Of a stretch of 64,000 bases of DNA, positions 1 to 9,297 are shown piece by piece. The notes under the pieces are model-generated. The model had not been told where the DNA came from and searched no databases. It saw nothing but the letters and a program-made list of their open reading frames with translations. Every line of letters begins with the position of its first letter. Position 1 is the first letter of the stretch. The position numbers and the translations under genes were made by a program. Source of the stretch: Natronococcus sp. A-GB7 (GTDB lineage Archaea > Halobacteriota > Halobacteria > Halobacteriales > Natrialbaceae); NCBI RefSeq assembly GCF_029688865.1, contig NZ_JARUKV010000010.1, positions 62,001 to 126,000 of the forward strand. The letters are read 5' to 3'.

Positions 1-1856
1 AGCGCCGAGTCGATCAGGTCCGGGCGGTTGGTCGTCGCGATCACGACGACGTCCTCGAGCTCCTCGAGCCCGTCGAGCTCCGTGAGCAGCTGGGAGACGA
101 CGCGTTCGCCGACGCCGGAGTCACCCTGTCGCTGGCCGCGTTCGCCCGCGATCGAGTCGATCTCGTCGAAGAAGATCACGGTCGGGGCGTTCGAACGGGC
201 CTTCTCGAAGACCTCGCGGACGCCCTTCTCGGACTCGCCGACGTACTTGTTCAGCAGTTCGGGCCCCTTGATCGAGATGAAGTTCGACTGGGACTCGTTG
301 GCCACCGCTTTGGCGAGCAGGGTCTTCCCCGTGCCGGGCGGGCCGTACATGAGGACGCCCTTGGCGGCCTCCATGTCCATCTGCTCGAACACCTCGGGGT
401 AGTCCAGCGGCCACTGGATCGTCTCGCGCAGCCGTTCTTTGGTGTCGCCGAGACCGCCGACGTCGTCCCACGTGACGTCCGGCACCTCGACGAACACCTC
501 CCGGAGCGCCGAGGGCTGGATCCCCTTCATCGCCTCCTTGATGTCGCCTTCGGTCACCTCGAGAGACTCGAGGACCTCGGCGTCGATCTCGTCGGACTCC
601 AGATCGAGATCGGGACGGATCCGTCGCAGGGCGTTCATCGCACCCTCGCGGGCCAGCGACTCGAGGTCCGCGCCGACGAAGCCGTGGGTGTTCTCGGCGT
701 AGTGGTCGAGGTCGATATCCTCGCTGAGGGGCATCCCGCGGGTGTGGACCTGCAGGATCTCCTTGCGGCCGCCCTTGTCGGGGACGCCGATCTCGATCTC
801 GCGGTCGAACCGGCCGCCACGACGGAGTGCGGGGTCGATCGCGTCGACGCGGTTGGTCGCCGCGATGACGGTGACGCGGCCCCGCTCCTCGAGGCCGTCC
901 ATCAGGCTCAGCAGCTGGGCGACGACCCGGCGTTCGACGTCGCCGCCGGCCTCCTCGCGTTTGGCGGCGATGGAGTCGAGCTCGTCGATGAAGATGATCG
1001 CAGGGGCGTTCTCCTCGGCCTCCTCGAACACTTCACGGAGCTGTTCCTCCGATTCGCCGTAGTACTTCGACATGATCTCCGGACCGGAGATCGTTTCGAA
1101 GTGGGCGTCGATCTCGTTGGCAACGGCCTTCGCCATGAGGGTCTTCCCGGTGCCCGGCGGGCCGTGCAGCAGGACGCCCTTGGGCGGCTCGATCCCCAGC
1201 TGCTGGAACAGCTCGGGGTGGCGCATCGGCAGCTCGATCATCTCGCGGACCTGATCGAGCTCGTCGTCGAGCCCGCCGATGTCCTCGTAGGTGATGTTCG
1301 GCACGCCCTCCGGCGATTCGCCGGCTTCGGAGCTGACCTGCTCGGCCGGGGTCTCCGAGATCTCGATGTTCGTCGAGTCGGTGATGACGACCGTCCCGGA
1401 GGGGTCGGCGCTGGCGATCTTCAGCGGCACCGACTGGCCGGAGCTGGCCATCGGGCCGAACGACAGCGAGAACGGCACCGTCTGCCCCTCGGTAACGGCC
1501 TGGCCGGACAGCTTGTCGCGCACGAGCGGGCCGATATCGCCGCGAATGCGGAGGTTCTGCGGGAGCGCGACCGTGACCGAGTTCGCGGGTTTGACGTCGG
1601 CAGGCTCGACGCTTACGTTGTCGTCGATCCCGACGTCGGCCTCCTGACGCAGGCGGCCGTCGATGCGAACGATGCCACGGCCCTCATCCTCGGGGTAGCC
1701 GGGCCAGACCCGCGCGACGGCCTGGCTGTCATCGTTGCCCTCGATGACGATGTAATCGCCGTTCTCGAGGTCGAGTTCGCGCATCGAGACGCGGTCGATC
1801 GCGGCGAGTCCGCGGCCCGCGTCCTTCTGCTTCAGGGGTTTGACGGTGAGTTTCAT
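1..1856 (-). CDS. cdc48: CDC48/VCP-type AAA+ ATPase, C-terminus cut by window edge
   Basis: Hexameric AAA+ unfoldase that extracts and unfolds proteins, in archaea probably feeding the proteasome. The visible part is about 618 residues read right to left. It has an N-terminal CDC48 double-psi barrel region (first ~190 residues), D1 with Walker A GPPGTGKT near residue 231 and Walker [10 protein letters not shown] near 285, and D2 with Walker A GPPGTGKT near 504 and Walker [11 protein letters not shown] near 559. The family is usually about 740-760 residues, so some 130 C-terminal residues lie outside the window. The start ATG (1854-1856) overlaps the stop of the upstream small gene by four bases, so the two are co-transcribed. 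Identification is secure. Confidence 0.97.
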   Translation of the reverse strand, partial: MKLTVKPLKQKDAGRGLAAIDRVSMRELDLENGDYIVIEGNDDSQAVARVWPGYPEDEGRGIVRIDGRLRQEADVGIDDNVSVEPADVKPANSVTVALPQNLRIRGDIGPLVRDKLSGQAVTEGQTVPFSLSFGPMASSGQSVPLKIASADPSGTVVITDSTNIEISETPAEQVSSEAGESPEGVPNITYEDIGGLDDELDQVREMIELPMRHPELFQQLGIEPPKGVLLHGPPGTGKTLMAKAVANEIDAHFETISGPEIMSKYYGESEEQLREVFEEAEENAPAIIFIDELDSIAAKREEAGGDVERRVVAQLLSLMDGLEERGRVTVIAATNRVDAIDPALRRGGRFDREIEIGVPDKGGRKEILQVHTRGMPLSEDIDLDHYAENTHGFVGADLESLAREGAMNALRRIRPDLDLESDEIDAEVLESLEVTEGDIKEAMKGIQPSALREVFVEVPDVTWDDVGGLGDTKERLRETIQWPLDYPEVFEQMDMEAAKGVLMYGPPGTGKTLLAKAVANESQSNFISIKGPELLNKYVGESEKGVREVFEKARSNAPTVIFFDEIDSIAGERGQRQGDSGVGERVVSQLLTELDGLEELEDVVVIATTNRPDLIDSA

Positions 1857-2101
1857 TGGTTGCCCTCCAGTTCGACAGTGAGCACGCCGTTTCTGATAAA
1901 CGTGTGCGCGTCAGCTGCGCCGTCGGGCAGCTCGAACTCGTACTGGTCGTCGCCGTCGACGACGATGACCGTTCCGTCGGCGACATCGGCGGCGGCGTCG
2001 GTACTCGCCGTGCCGAAGTCGACGGCCAGCACCGATCCGTCCTCGTACTCGTAGCGACGAGCGATCTGCTCGTCTCCACGGGTGAATTGATCGAGTGTCA
2101 T
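1853..2101 (-). CDS. small acidic Hsp20-like/DUF7127-type protein upstream of cdc48
   Basis: An 82-residue acidic protein whose stop overlaps the cdc48 start in an ATGA arrangement. Its C-terminal half ([11 protein letters not shown] ... [12 protein letters not shown]) resembles the last beta strands of an alpha-crystallin/Hsp20 domain, where F.NGVL.V is typical. Haloarchaeal genomes commonly carry such a small protein directly before cdc48, and I recall the family as DUF7127. Translational coupling suggests a substrate-recruiting or holding partner for the unfoldase, but that role is inferred. The family number is from memory. Confidence 0.8.
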   Translation of the reverse strand: MTLDQFTRGDEQIARRYEYEDGSVLAVDFGTASTDAAADVADGTVIVVDGDDQYEFELPDGAADAHTFIRNGVLTVELEGNQ

Positions 2102-2130
2102 GGTGATACTAACTACGGGTAAGTGCTACT

Positions 2131-2142
2131 AGTATATAAGTA
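2131..2142 (-). promoter_or_regulatory. TATA box of the cdc48 operon
   Basis: On the minus strand CTTATATACT lies about 35 bases upstream of the ATG at 2101, in an AT-rich island within GC-rich DNA. The 8-bp palindrome TACTAGTA (2127-2134) overlaps its downstream edge. The spacing implies a 5' leader of roughly 10 bases. Confidence 0.6.
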
Positions 2143-2277
2143 TTTCCCCGACGAATCACGGTACGGAACCGGGGTGCAATAGAAGGGGCTTGTTCGCAGT
2201 TCAATGTACGGACTCCGTACTCAGGTTCCTATCGGCTCCGTCCGTTCCTGCCGGTTGTGCCGACGCCGGCTCGAGCC

Positions 2278-2283
2278 TTTATA
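2278..2283 (+). promoter_or_regulatory. TATA box of the alpha/beta hydrolase gene
   Basis: TTTATA lies 25-30 bases before the ATG at 2308, which fits a leaderless haloarchaeal transcript. It supports choosing 2308 over in-frame codons further upstream. Confidence 0.55.
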
Positions 2284-2307
2284 CCAGTTCCCCTCGTCCG
2301 GAGGTGT

Positions 2308-3084
2308 ATGGAAACGGTTCGACACCACGGCCGGGAGACGGCCTACGAGGTCGCCGATCGAGGGGGAACGGGGCCGGCGATCTGTTTCGTCCACGGCAGC
2401 GGTGGGTCGCGGGCGGCCTGGAAGGCACAGCATCGCCTCGCCGACCGGTACCCGGTCGTCACCATCGACCTCAGCGGACACGGCGACTCCGAGGACGTCG
2501 CCGCCAGTGCCGGCTACACGGCGCTGTCGGCGTACGCCGACGACGTCGCGGCGGTCCTCGAGGAAACGGATGCGAGGATCCTGGGGGGGAGCTCCCTGGG
2601 CGGAGCCGTCGCTATGCACCTCCTCCTCGAGCGCGAGCCCGACGTCGACGGGATCGTTCTGGCCGGAACGGGCGCCAAACTTGGCGTGCTCCAGGACCTG
2701 CTCGAGTGGCTCGACACCGACTTCGACCGGGCCCTCGAGTTCCTCCACGGTCCGGATCGTCTCCTTCATGACCCCGGTCCCGAGCTTCGCGACGAGTCGA
2801 TCGAACGGATGCGCGAGTGCGGACAGGGAACCGTACGACGGGACTTCCGAACCTGTCATCGCTTCGACGTCCGCGACGACGTTCATCGGATCGACGTCCC
2901 CGCGCTCGCGGTCTACGGCGAGTACGACCAGTTGACGCCCCCGCAGTACCACGAGTATCTCGCGGACGAGATCGGCGAGGGCGACCTCGTCGAGATCGAG
3001 GACGCGGCCCACCTGGCGATGCTCGAGCAGCCGACGGCGTTCAACGAGGCTGTCGCGGCGTTCGTGGGCGGGCTCGAGGAGTAA
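2308..3084 (+). CDS. alpha/beta hydrolase
   Basis: A 258-residue alpha/beta-hydrolase-fold enzyme. The oxyanion-hole motif FVHGSGGS is at residues 27-34, the nucleophile elbow G-S-S-L-G puts the catalytic serine at S96, and the acid and base fit D207 (YGEYDQLTP) and H235 (DAAHLAMLEQP). No signal peptide is seen, so it is probably cytosolic. I chose the ATG at 2308 because it follows a GAGGTG and has a TATA box 25-30 bases upstream. The substrate cannot be told; the fold includes esterases, lipases and C-C hydrolases. It is a single-gene transcript facing panB. Confidence 0.9.
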   Translation: METVRHHGRETAYEVADRGGTGPAICFVHGSGGSRAAWKAQHRLADRYPVVTIDLSGHGDSEDVAASAGYTALSAYADDVAAVLEETDARILGGSSLGGAVAMHLLLEREPDVDGIVLAGTGAKLGVLQDLLEWLDTDFDRALEFLHGPDRLLHDPGPELRDESIERMRECGQGTVRRDFRTCHRFDVRDDVHRIDVPALAVYGEYDQLTPPQYHEYLADEIGEGDLVEIEDAAHLAMLEQPTAFNEAVAAFVGGLEE

Positions 3085-3222
3085 CAGTAACCCGAGAGTT
3101 CCCGGGAGGCTGACTACGCTCTGGAGTAGGTTGTTCCGGCACCGAGGAGAACGACGGCACCGACGGGCAGAAACGTCGCCGTGTCCGGGCCGAGCCACCG
3201 CAGCTCGTCGGCCCTTCGAGGG

Positions 3223-4035
3223 TCAGTACAGGTCGTCGAGGTCCCGCTCCTCGTGGCTGTGTTCCTCGGCCGGGAACTCGCCGGACTCGACGGCCTCGAC
3301 GTAACCCTCGACGGCCGAGCTCATCTCCTCGCGGACGTTGCCGAACTGCTTCGAGAAGGAGGGCGACCAGTCGCTGAGGCCGACGGCGTCGTCGACGACC
3401 AGCACCTGGCCGTCGCAGTCGGGGCCGGCGCCGATCCCGATCGTCGGGATCTCGAGCGCCTCGGTGATCTCGGCCGCGAGGTTCGACGGAACGTGCTCCA
3501 GGACGAGCGAGAACGCGCCGGCCTCCTCGTGGGCGACGGCCAGCTCGAGCATGCGCTCGGCTGCCTTCTGGTCGGTTCCCTGGCGCGGGTAGCCGCCGTA
3601 CTGGTTGACGTGCTGGGGCGTCAGGCCGAGGTGGGCCATCACGGGAATGCCGAGCTGGACCATCGTCTCGGTCAGCTCGACGGTGTGGGGCCCGGACTCG
3701 AGTTTCACCGCGGCAGCACCCTCTTCTTTGAGCATTCGGCCGGCGTTCTCGAGGCTGTCCGTCTCGTCGACGCCGAAGGAGAGAAACGGCATGTCGGCGA
3801 CGACCAGCGCCTCGTCGGTCGCCCGGGAGACCGCGCCGACGCGGGCTGCGACGTCGTCGACGGTTACCGGTAGCGTCGTCTCGTACCCGAGCGAGGTGTT
3901 GCCGACGCTGTCGCCGACCAGGATCACGTCCACGTCGGCCTCGTCGACGATCTCGGCCGTCGGCGCGTCGTAGGCCGTCAGCATCGTGATCGGTTCGGTT
4001 CCGGCTGTCGACTGCAGCTCCCGTACGGTAGGCAT
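3223..4035 (-). CDS. panB: 3-methyl-2-oxobutanoate hydroxymethyltransferase
   Basis: First step of pantoate synthesis: it transfers a hydroxymethyl group from methylene-tetrahydrofolate (or the archaeal equivalent) to 2-oxoisovalerate, leading to coenzyme A. The protein has 270 residues, close to the family norm of about 265. Metal and active-site positions are visible: D42 in VGDSVGN, D81 in VADMPF, E113 in KLESG and catalytic E180 in SLVLEHVP. GIGAGPDCDGQVLV near residue 200 is also characteristic. The C-terminal tail is acidic and His-containing. No other pantothenate gene is adjacent. Confidence 0.97.
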   Translation of the reverse strand: MPTVRELQSTAGTEPITMLTAYDAPTAEIVDEADVDVILVGDSVGNTSLGYETTLPVTVDDVAARVGAVSRATDEALVVADMPFLSFGVDETDSLENAGRMLKEEGAAAVKLESGPHTVELTETMVQLGIPVMAHLGLTPQHVNQYGGYPRQGTDQKAAERMLELAVAHEEAGAFSLVLEHVPSNLAAEITEALEIPTIGIGAGPDCDGQVLVVDDAVGLSDWSPSFSKQFGNVREEMSSAVEGYVEAVESGEFPAEEHSHEERDLDDLY

Positions 4036-4131
4036 ACGTGTGGGTTCGGCTCCCGCGAGTAAACGCCATCGTTCCGCGCCGACGATCTGCCACCCGCGAC
4101 TGTTAAGAGGACCCGGTGAACACCTTCGAAC

Positions 4132-4365
4132 GTGCCAGAACGCGTCGAAACGACCTCGCCGGACGGCGTCGACTTCGGGTGGGTGATGCAGACGACGTTC
4201 GTCGTCACGATCCTCGTCGGCGCGCCGATCGTCGCCCTGCTGTCGATCGGCGCCGACCTCCCGAGCTGGGGCGCTCGAGCCGAGTTCGCGATCCGAGTGG
4301 GTGCCGTCGTCTGGCTACTCGTGGCGCTGTCGGTGTTCGCGTACGCGAAGCGCACGCAGGAGTAG
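4132..4365 (+). CDS. small two-helix membrane protein (DUF5822-like)
   Basis: A 77-residue protein with a GTG start. It has a short N-terminal acidic segment followed by two hydrophobic helices (about residues 18-40 and 51-72) and a short basic tail. I recall it as a conserved haloarchaeal family, DUF5822; the number is from memory. It ends exactly where the convergent HAD gene ends, with the two stop codons abutting at 4365/4366. Function unknown. Confidence 0.75.
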   Translation: MPERVETTSPDGVDFGWVMQTTFVVTILVGAPIVALLSIGADLPSWGARAEFAIRVGAVVWLLVALSVFAYAKRTQE

Positions 4366-4896
4366 CTACTCGCCGCCCTCGACGTACTCGAAGTCGACGC
4401 CCGCACGATCGGCCGTCCGCTCGTCGCGCTCGGTGTCGCCGATAAACAGCGTTGACGACGGTTGCGCGCCGAGCCCGCGGACGGTCTCGAGCAGCGGCTC
4501 TGGGTCGGGCTTTCGCGTCTCGACGGTGTCTCGACCCACGACGGCGTCGACCGCGGGCTCGAGCGCGTGTTCCTCGAGCGCGATCCAACAGGCGGCCTCG
4601 CAGTTGAGCGAGCAGACGCCGACGGGAACTGATCGCTCGAGGGCCTCGTCCGCGCGGGTCAGGCGGCGGGACAGCCGCGCACCCTCGCGTTCGTGGTCGG
4701 CGATCGTCTCCTCGACAGCCGGCGCGATCTCGAACTTGCTCGCGGCCTCGAGCAGCTCCCAGAGGTTCTCGCTCGGCGGTTCGGTGGCGGCCCGGGCGTA
4801 CACCGCGATAACGTCGATCGCGACGGCGTTCCAGTCGACGGCGAGGTCGACGAGGGTTCCGTCCAGGTCGTAGACGACGGCATCGTATTCGGTCAC
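4366..4896 (-). CDS. HAD-superfamily phosphatase, phosphoglycolate-phosphatase-like
   Basis: A 176-residue HAD subclass IA hydrolase. Motif I is D10-L-D12-G-T, the motif II serine is probably S96, the motif III lysine is K129 in TRKPDPEP, and motif IV acidic residues are D154 and D158 in FIGDTERDE. A helical cap lies between residues 15 and 85. It is shorter than typical Gph (about 220 residues) because of a reduced cap. The likely reaction is dephosphorylation of a small phosphorylated metabolite; the substrate is not known. The following acyl-CoA dehydrogenase shows no functional link. Confidence 0.88.
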   Translation of the reverse strand: MTEYDAVVYDLDGTLVDLAVDWNAVAIDVIAVYARAATEPPSENLWELLEAASKFEIAPAVEETIADHEREGARLSRRLTRADEALERSVPVGVCSLNCEAACWIALEEHALEPAVDAVVGRDTVETRKPDPEPLLETVRGLGAQPSSTLFIGDTERDERTADRAGVDFEYVEGGE

Positions 4897-4938
4897 GACC
4901 GGTGATAGGGACGCGAGCAGAATAGCGACTTCGGTCCG

Positions 4939-6063
4939 CTACTCGAGCAGGTGGCGCGCGATCACCTTCTTCTGGACCTCGGTGGTCCCCTCGTAGATCT
5001 CGGTGATCTTGGCGTCCCGGTAGAGCCGTTCGACCTCGCCCTCGGTGACGTAGCCGTAGCCGCCGTGGATCTGGACGGCCTCGTTGGTGACGTGCATGGC
5101 CGTCTCGCTGGCGAAGTACTTCGCCATGCTCGCGGTCAGTCCGGCGCTGCCCGACGCGCGCTCGCGTGCCGCCTCGCGGGTCAGCAGCCGACTCGCCTTG
5201 ATTCGGGTCGCCATCTCGGCGAGCTTGTGGCGAATCGACTGGAACTCGCCGATCGGCTGGTCGAACTGTTCGCGCTCCTCGCTGTACTCGAGCGCTTCGT
5301 CCATCGCACACTGGGCGAGGCCGACTGACTGTGCCGCGATGGCGATCCGACCGCCCGTGAGGATGTGAAAGGCGGCCGAGAGACCGCGTCCCTCCTCTGT
5401 CAGCCGGTTCTCGGCGGGGATCCGGACGTCGTCGAATGTGAGACTCGTCGTGTCGCTGGCTCGGAGCCCGAGCTTGTCCTCCTTCTCGCCGACCGAGAGC
5501 CCGTCGACGTCGCCCGGCACGAGAAACTGGGTCACCGTCGAGGGGTCGTCGCGGTCGGTCTTCGCGAAGAGGACGTAGACGCCCGCCCGCTTCCCGTTCG
5601 TGATCCACTGCTTCTCGCCGTTGATAACGTACTCGTCGCCCTCCCTGCGGGCCTCGGTCGACATCTCGGCGGGGTTCGAGCCGGCGTGGGGCTCCGAGAG
5701 CGCGAACGCGCCGACGGGACGACCCTCGGCCATGTCGGGGAGCCACCGTTCCTTGAGGTCCTCGCTGCCGAACTCGGCGATACAGGATGTTGCCAGCGAG
5801 TGAACCGACAGCGCCGTCGCGACCGCGAGCGCGCCGTAGGCGACCTCCTCGTTGACGACGGCGGCCGTCACGGGGTCGGCGTCATAGCCGCCGTACGCCT
5901 CGGGCACGGTGAGGCTCGTCAGGTCGAGCTCGGCGAGCCCGTCCCAGACGTCCTCGGGAAACTCCTGGCGCTGGTCGGCCTCGAGCGCCGTCGGTCTGAT
6001 CTCCTCGCGGGCGAACTCGCGAACGACGTCGCGAACCGCCGCCTGCTCGTCGGTGAGTTCCAT
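4939..6063 (-). CDS. acyl-CoA dehydrogenase
   Basis: An FAD-dependent acyl-CoA dehydrogenase of 374 residues, the usual length, acting in fatty-acid or branched-chain acyl-CoA oxidation. The N-terminal helical domain begins LTDEQAAVRD. The middle beta domain contains FALSEPHAGSNP and the flavin-binding region VINGEKQWITNG. The C-terminal helical domain ends with IHGGYGYVTEG and IYEGTTEVQ, giving catalytic base E358 at the position used by short- and medium-chain enzymes. Chain-length preference cannot be read from sequence. An electron-transfer flavoprotein is the expected acceptor but is not in this window. Confidence 0.95.
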   Translation of the reverse strand: MELTDEQAAVRDVVREFAREEIRPTALEADQRQEFPEDVWDGLAELDLTSLTVPEAYGGYDADPVTAAVVNEEVAYGALAVATALSVHSLATSCIAEFGSEDLKERWLPDMAEGRPVGAFALSEPHAGSNPAEMSTEARREGDEYVINGEKQWITNGKRAGVYVLFAKTDRDDPSTVTQFLVPGDVDGLSVGEKEDKLGLRASDTTSLTFDDVRIPAENRLTEEGRGLSAAFHILTGGRIAIAAQSVGLAQCAMDEALEYSEEREQFDQPIGEFQSIRHKLAEMATRIKASRLLTREAARERASGSAGLTASMAKYFASETAMHVTNEAVQIHGGYGYVTEGEVERLYRDAKITEIYEGTTEVQKKVIARHLLE

Positions 6064-6110
6064 ACGTCCCTATTCGAGCGCGGTGGCAAAAATGGCCACC
6101 ACTCGAGCGC

Positions 6111-6788
6111 TCACCCCTCGCCGAGCCCGTCGGCCGACGCGTCGAGCTGCTCGCTCGCGAGAACGCGGTTCGCCCGGCGGAGTCGCTCGGAGAGGGCCTG
6201 GTGGGAGATCTCGAGTTCGCCCGCAAGCTCCTCGAGGGAGATCTCCCGGGGAACGTCGTAGTACCCCTGCTGGTAGGCCTCGGCGATCGCCTCCCGCTGG
6301 GGGTCGGTCAGGGTCGCCGCCATCTCGAGGCCCTCGTCCGCCTCGGCCTCGACCATGCGCCTGACGTCGATCCGCGCGTCCCGCTCCTGAAGGTCGGAGA
6401 CGGCCTCGGAGACGCCCTCCCGCCGGGGAAACAACAGCGTAACCGTCCAGCGGCCGTTCGCGACCTCGGCGTCGAGAACCGTCCCGTCGTTCGCGTAGAC
6501 CGCGCTGCAGACGGGCGTGGCGTCGTCGGCGTACCGGATTCGGAACAGCCACTCGTCGGCGTCGGGCCGCCGGAGCAGTCGGCGAAACGACTCGACGGTG
6601 GAGTCGTCCTCGAGTGCGTCCTCGACCGCGTCGGCGTCGGAACCCGCGAACCAGATCAGCGGGGCGGTCCGGACCGAGTCGTCGACGACGACGCTCTCGA
6701 CCCGAAGCTCGAACGCCGACAGCGACCGGATCGTCGGCTCGAGCGCGAACTCGTCGGTGGGGACGGCGAGCTCCGCGATCGTCGTCAC
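6111..6788 (-). CDS. bacterio-opsin-activator-type HTH regulator (HTH_10)
   Basis: A 225-residue regulator of the haloarchaeal Bat-like family. The N-terminal ~165 residues form a sensor-like alpha/beta region, and the C-terminus is the HTH_10 domain (LTDPQREAIAEAY ... ISLEELAGELEISHQALSERLRR). I chose the GTG at 6786-6788 because the protein then begins VTTIAELAVPTDEF, the conserved start of this family; an in-frame ATG 32 codons upstream adds an unrelated Arg-rich stretch. It lies 47 bases downstream of no obvious partner and just upstream of the acyl-CoA dehydrogenase, which it might control. A second, divergent member is at 48935-49609. Confidence 0.88.
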   Translation of the reverse strand: MTTIAELAVPTDEFALEPTIRSLSAFELRVESVVVDDSVRTAPLIWFAGSDADAVEDALEDDSTVESFRRLLRRPDADEWLFRIRYADDATPVCSAVYANDGTVLDAEVANGRWTVTLLFPRREGVSEAVSDLQERDARIDVRRMVEAEADEGLEMAATLTDPQREAIAEAYQQGYYDVPREISLEELAGELEISHQALSERLRRANRVLASEQLDASADGLGEG

Positions 6789-7013
6789 GTTCGATCCCCC
6801 TTCCCGTTCGCGTTCGAGCCCGGTCGCCCGTCGATTCCGATGCCGGAGCCGTACTGGCACTCGTATCCGTTCATAGCTGATCACCTGGTTCGATCGTACG
6901 ACGCTGCGTGTCGATCACACCCGCACTCGACTGCGCTTGCGAAAGGGACAGCTCCGACGGAGTTGATGGGCCGGCCTACCTATTTCGGTGGTTCAAGTAC
7001 CGATCCCGGTCGG

Positions 7014-8258
7014 CTATCCGAGCCTCGCGAGCCGATTGAGCGCGTACGTCGTCTGCAGGACGTCCACGCTCTTTCCGCGGTCGAAGACGAGCTCGTCGGT
7101 TCCAAGGACGTGCTCGAGGGTGTCCTGGGAGGCGTGTTCCGGCGCGGCCGCGATCCCGGCGTCGTTCTCCGCGACCCACTCCATGACGCGGCGATCGCTC
7201 TTGGAGTCGCCCATCACCAGCGCGAACGGATCGTCGATCCCGAGTACCTCGAGCGCGCGCTCGACGCCGACGACCTTGTTCAGCTCGAGGCTGCCGATCT
7301 CGGCGGCGTCGGCCTCGTAGTAGGCGACGTCGATTCGCCCGAGGACGTCCGCGAGTTCGTCGGGGATCGACTCGTCGTCCCGATCGGGGTACGCACCCCC
7401 CTCCTCGAGGACGGTCCTGATTTCGGGGTCCTGATCGGCGTAGAACGTGCGGGTCCGATCGCGGATCTCCTCGCCGTCGAACCCGATCGCCTCGCCGACG
7501 GCGTCGGCCAGCAGGTCGATCAGGTAGACGAGCGCGTCGTCGATGATCTCGCGAGCGTCGGCCGACCCGGTCTCGTAGTTGGGTTTCATCGTGACGTTGA
7601 ACTCGTTGCCCTGCAGGTGACAGCCACGCCTGAGTGTGTCGGGGGCCTCCGTCAGGACTCGAGCCCGCAGGTCGTCGAACACCTCGCGGATCTCCTCGTC
7701 GAGCTCCTCGTACAGCAGCTGTTTGGTCTCGGCGCCGTGACCGGGCGTGAACACGCCGGTCCCCGCCTCGTAGACGATCGATAGCTCCCCGGAGTGGACG
7801 ATCTCGCTACCCAGCCCCTGAATGGCAAACCCCTTGACGTTCTCCAGGGTCTGGCCCGTACAGATCACGATCGGGACCCCGGCCTCGTGAAACTCCGTCA
7901 GGACGTGGAGGGTCTCTCGAGGGATCTCGTTGTCCGTACTGCCGGCCGAGCGCAGCGTCTCGTCGACGTCGAGGACCAGCACGTTCACGCCGCGGCCATA
8001 CTTGGCCTCGAGGTCGAGCGCGGTAAACGCCTGGTCGCGGGTCGCCCGCGCGGCGATCTCCGCGAACGTCTCGCCGGCGGCGAACGCCGATCTGATCTCG
8101 TCCTTCCGGTCCTCGAGCTCCTCGTTTGCCTCCTGCCAGTGCTCGAGGGCGACCCGGGAGTCGACGGCCGGAAAGACGTCGACGAACTCCTGGTACTCCC
8201 GCAACGTCTTCGTGTCGTACTCGTCGTAGAGCTGGTAGACGAGATCGTACCGTTCCAT
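7014..8258 (-). CDS. HAD-superfamily sugar-phosphatase-like protein
   Basis: A 414-residue protein with a HAD type IIB layout. An N-terminal helical segment of about 90 residues precedes motif I, VLDVDETLR, near residues 95-101. The region VPIVICTGQTLENVKG resembles HAD motif II (T/S followed by G), and the C-terminal motif IV is MGDSKSDRRV near residue 348. Such proteins dephosphorylate sugar phosphates or similar molecules. I started it at the ATG 8256-8258; the frame is open further upstream but that part lies antisense to gfcR. It is divergent from gfcR, a regulator of glycolytic genes, so a role in sugar-phosphate turnover is possible. Confidence 0.85.
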   Translation of the reverse strand: MERYDLVYQLYDEYDTKTLREYQEFVDVFPAVDSRVALEHWQEANEELEDRKDEIRSAFAAGETFAEIAARATRDQAFTALDLEAKYGRGVNVLVLDVDETLRSAGSTDNEIPRETLHVLTEFHEAGVPIVICTGQTLENVKGFAIQGLGSEIVHSGELSIVYEAGTGVFTPGHGAETKQLLYEELDEEIREVFDDLRARVLTEAPDTLRRGCHLQGNEFNVTMKPNYETGSADAREIIDDALVYLIDLLADAVGEAIGFDGEEIRDRTRTFYADQDPEIRTVLEEGGAYPDRDDESIPDELADVLGRIDVAYYEADAAEIGSLELNKVVGVERALEVLGIDDPFALVMGDSKSDRRVMEWVAENDAGIAAAPEHASQDTLEHVLGTDELVFDRGKSVDVLQTTYALNRLARLG

Positions 8259-8350
8259 ACCCGGGATACCGGAGAGACAAGTGATAATCCTTGCCAATAC
8301 TGAGAGTCTTTCCAGGGAGTCGAGGCGACGTTCGTCGGCTGCGACACGAA

Positions 8351-8358
8351 TATAAAAA
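8351..8358 (+). promoter_or_regulatory. TATA box of gfcR
   Basis: TATAAAAA sits 21-28 bases before the ATG at 8379, preceded by a purine-rich CGAA that fits a BRE element. The spacing indicates a leaderless transcript. Confidence 0.7.
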
Positions 8359-8378
8359 CGGCGCGCGAACCCTGAGGC

Positions 8379-9029
8379 ATGAAAAACGTTGACGACCTCA
8401 TCGAGAGTGCCGCCGAACTCGCAGACCAGGGGCTCTCGAAGGGCGAGATCGCGGACGAGCTGAACGTCTCCCGGGAGACCGCGAGCTGGCTGGTCGAGCG
8501 CGGCGACGCGACGGCCGAGCCCTCGAGCCAGTCGACCCGGCACTCCGCCGGGAACGGCGGCCCGCAGGACATCCACGTCGACTGGTCGGCGATCGGACGG
8601 GACAGCAAACGGATGGGTTCGATCGCGGAGGCCATGGCCGACCTGCTCGCCAAGCACGGCGAGGACGTCGATCTGACCGTCGGCATCGAGAAGGCAGGCG
8701 GTCCCATCGCGACGCTCATCGCGAGCGAACTCGAGAGTGACCTCTCGACGTACACGCCCGCGAAACACCAGTGGGAGGAGGGCGACATCGAGGAGCTCGG
8801 CGGCACGTTCTCGCGAAACTTCGCGGGCATCCGCAACCGCGAGTGTTACGTCGTCGACGACACCATCACGAGCGGCACTACGATGCGCGAGACGATCGCG
8901 GCAATCCGATCGGAGGGCGGCGAGCCGCTTGCGTGTGTCGTCCTCGCGGACAAACAGGGCGTCGAGGAGATCGAGGGCGTTCCCGTCTACTCGCTGTTGC
9001 AGGTCATCAGCGTCGGCAAGGACGAGTAA
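8379..9029 (+). CDS. gfcR: transcriptional regulator GfcR (PRTase-fold)
   Basis: A 216-residue regulator combining an N-terminal helix-turn-helix (residues 1-42, KGEIADELNVSRETASWLV) with a phosphoribosyltransferase-type domain. The PRPP-binding motif VVDDTITSGTT is at residues 158-168. This architecture matches GfcR of haloarchaea, an activator of sugar-degradation genes described in Haloferax that is often misannotated as orotate phosphoribosyltransferase (PyrE-like). A direct catalytic role is unlikely but cannot be excluded from sequence. It is single-gene, leaderless, and followed by a stem-loop at 9051-9074. Confidence 0.9.
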   Translation: MKNVDDLIESAAELADQGLSKGEIADELNVSRETASWLVERGDATAEPSSQSTRHSAGNGGPQDIHVDWSAIGRDSKRMGSIAEAMADLLAKHGEDVDLTVGIEKAGGPIATLIASELESDLSTYTPAKHQWEEGDIEELGGTFSRNFAGIRNRECYVVDDTITSGTTMRETIAAIRSEGGEPLACVVLADKQGVEEIEGVPVYSLLQVISVGKDE

Positions 9030-9050
9030 CGGCTCCGACGGAACAGCCCG

Positions 9051-9074
9051 ACCGTTCCGTCCGTTCGGAACGGT
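9051..9074 (+). terminator. stem-loop after gfcR
   Basis: A perfect 9-bp inverted repeat, ACCGTTCCG / CGGAACGGT with a 6-base loop, lies 22 bases after the gfcR stop. A short T run (GTTTTC, from 9082) follows. Archaeal termination relies mainly on T tracts, so the role of the hairpin is uncertain. Confidence 0.45.
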
Positions 9075-9297
9075 AACTGGCGTTTTCGACGCACGGACGT
9101 CCCGGTCCGGTCGGCCGATCTGTCGTTACCGTCGCCGAACGATACGCCCCGGTCGCGGAACGGTCGGCTCGAGCGACGCGGCTTTTCTCGCTCGAGGACT
9201 GGTTCGACGTAACTGTAGTTTGTGGTCGGCGGAGCGAGAATAGGCAGCGCATTCTCTTTGCGATAGGCTTCTCAGACCCGATTCGGAGTGACTGAAC

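Noticed and set aside
684-2054. Long open frame on the plus strand opposite cdc48
   Set aside because: Arg/Asp/Val-rich translation without family features; it is the antisense shadow of the cdc48 gene, a common effect in GC-rich DNA.
3115-3222. Possible membrane helix peptide on the minus strand after panB (ends LPVGAVVLLGAGTTYSRA)
   Set aside because: The frame looks protein-like but has no usable start codon between the panB stop region and the helix; it may be a remnant.
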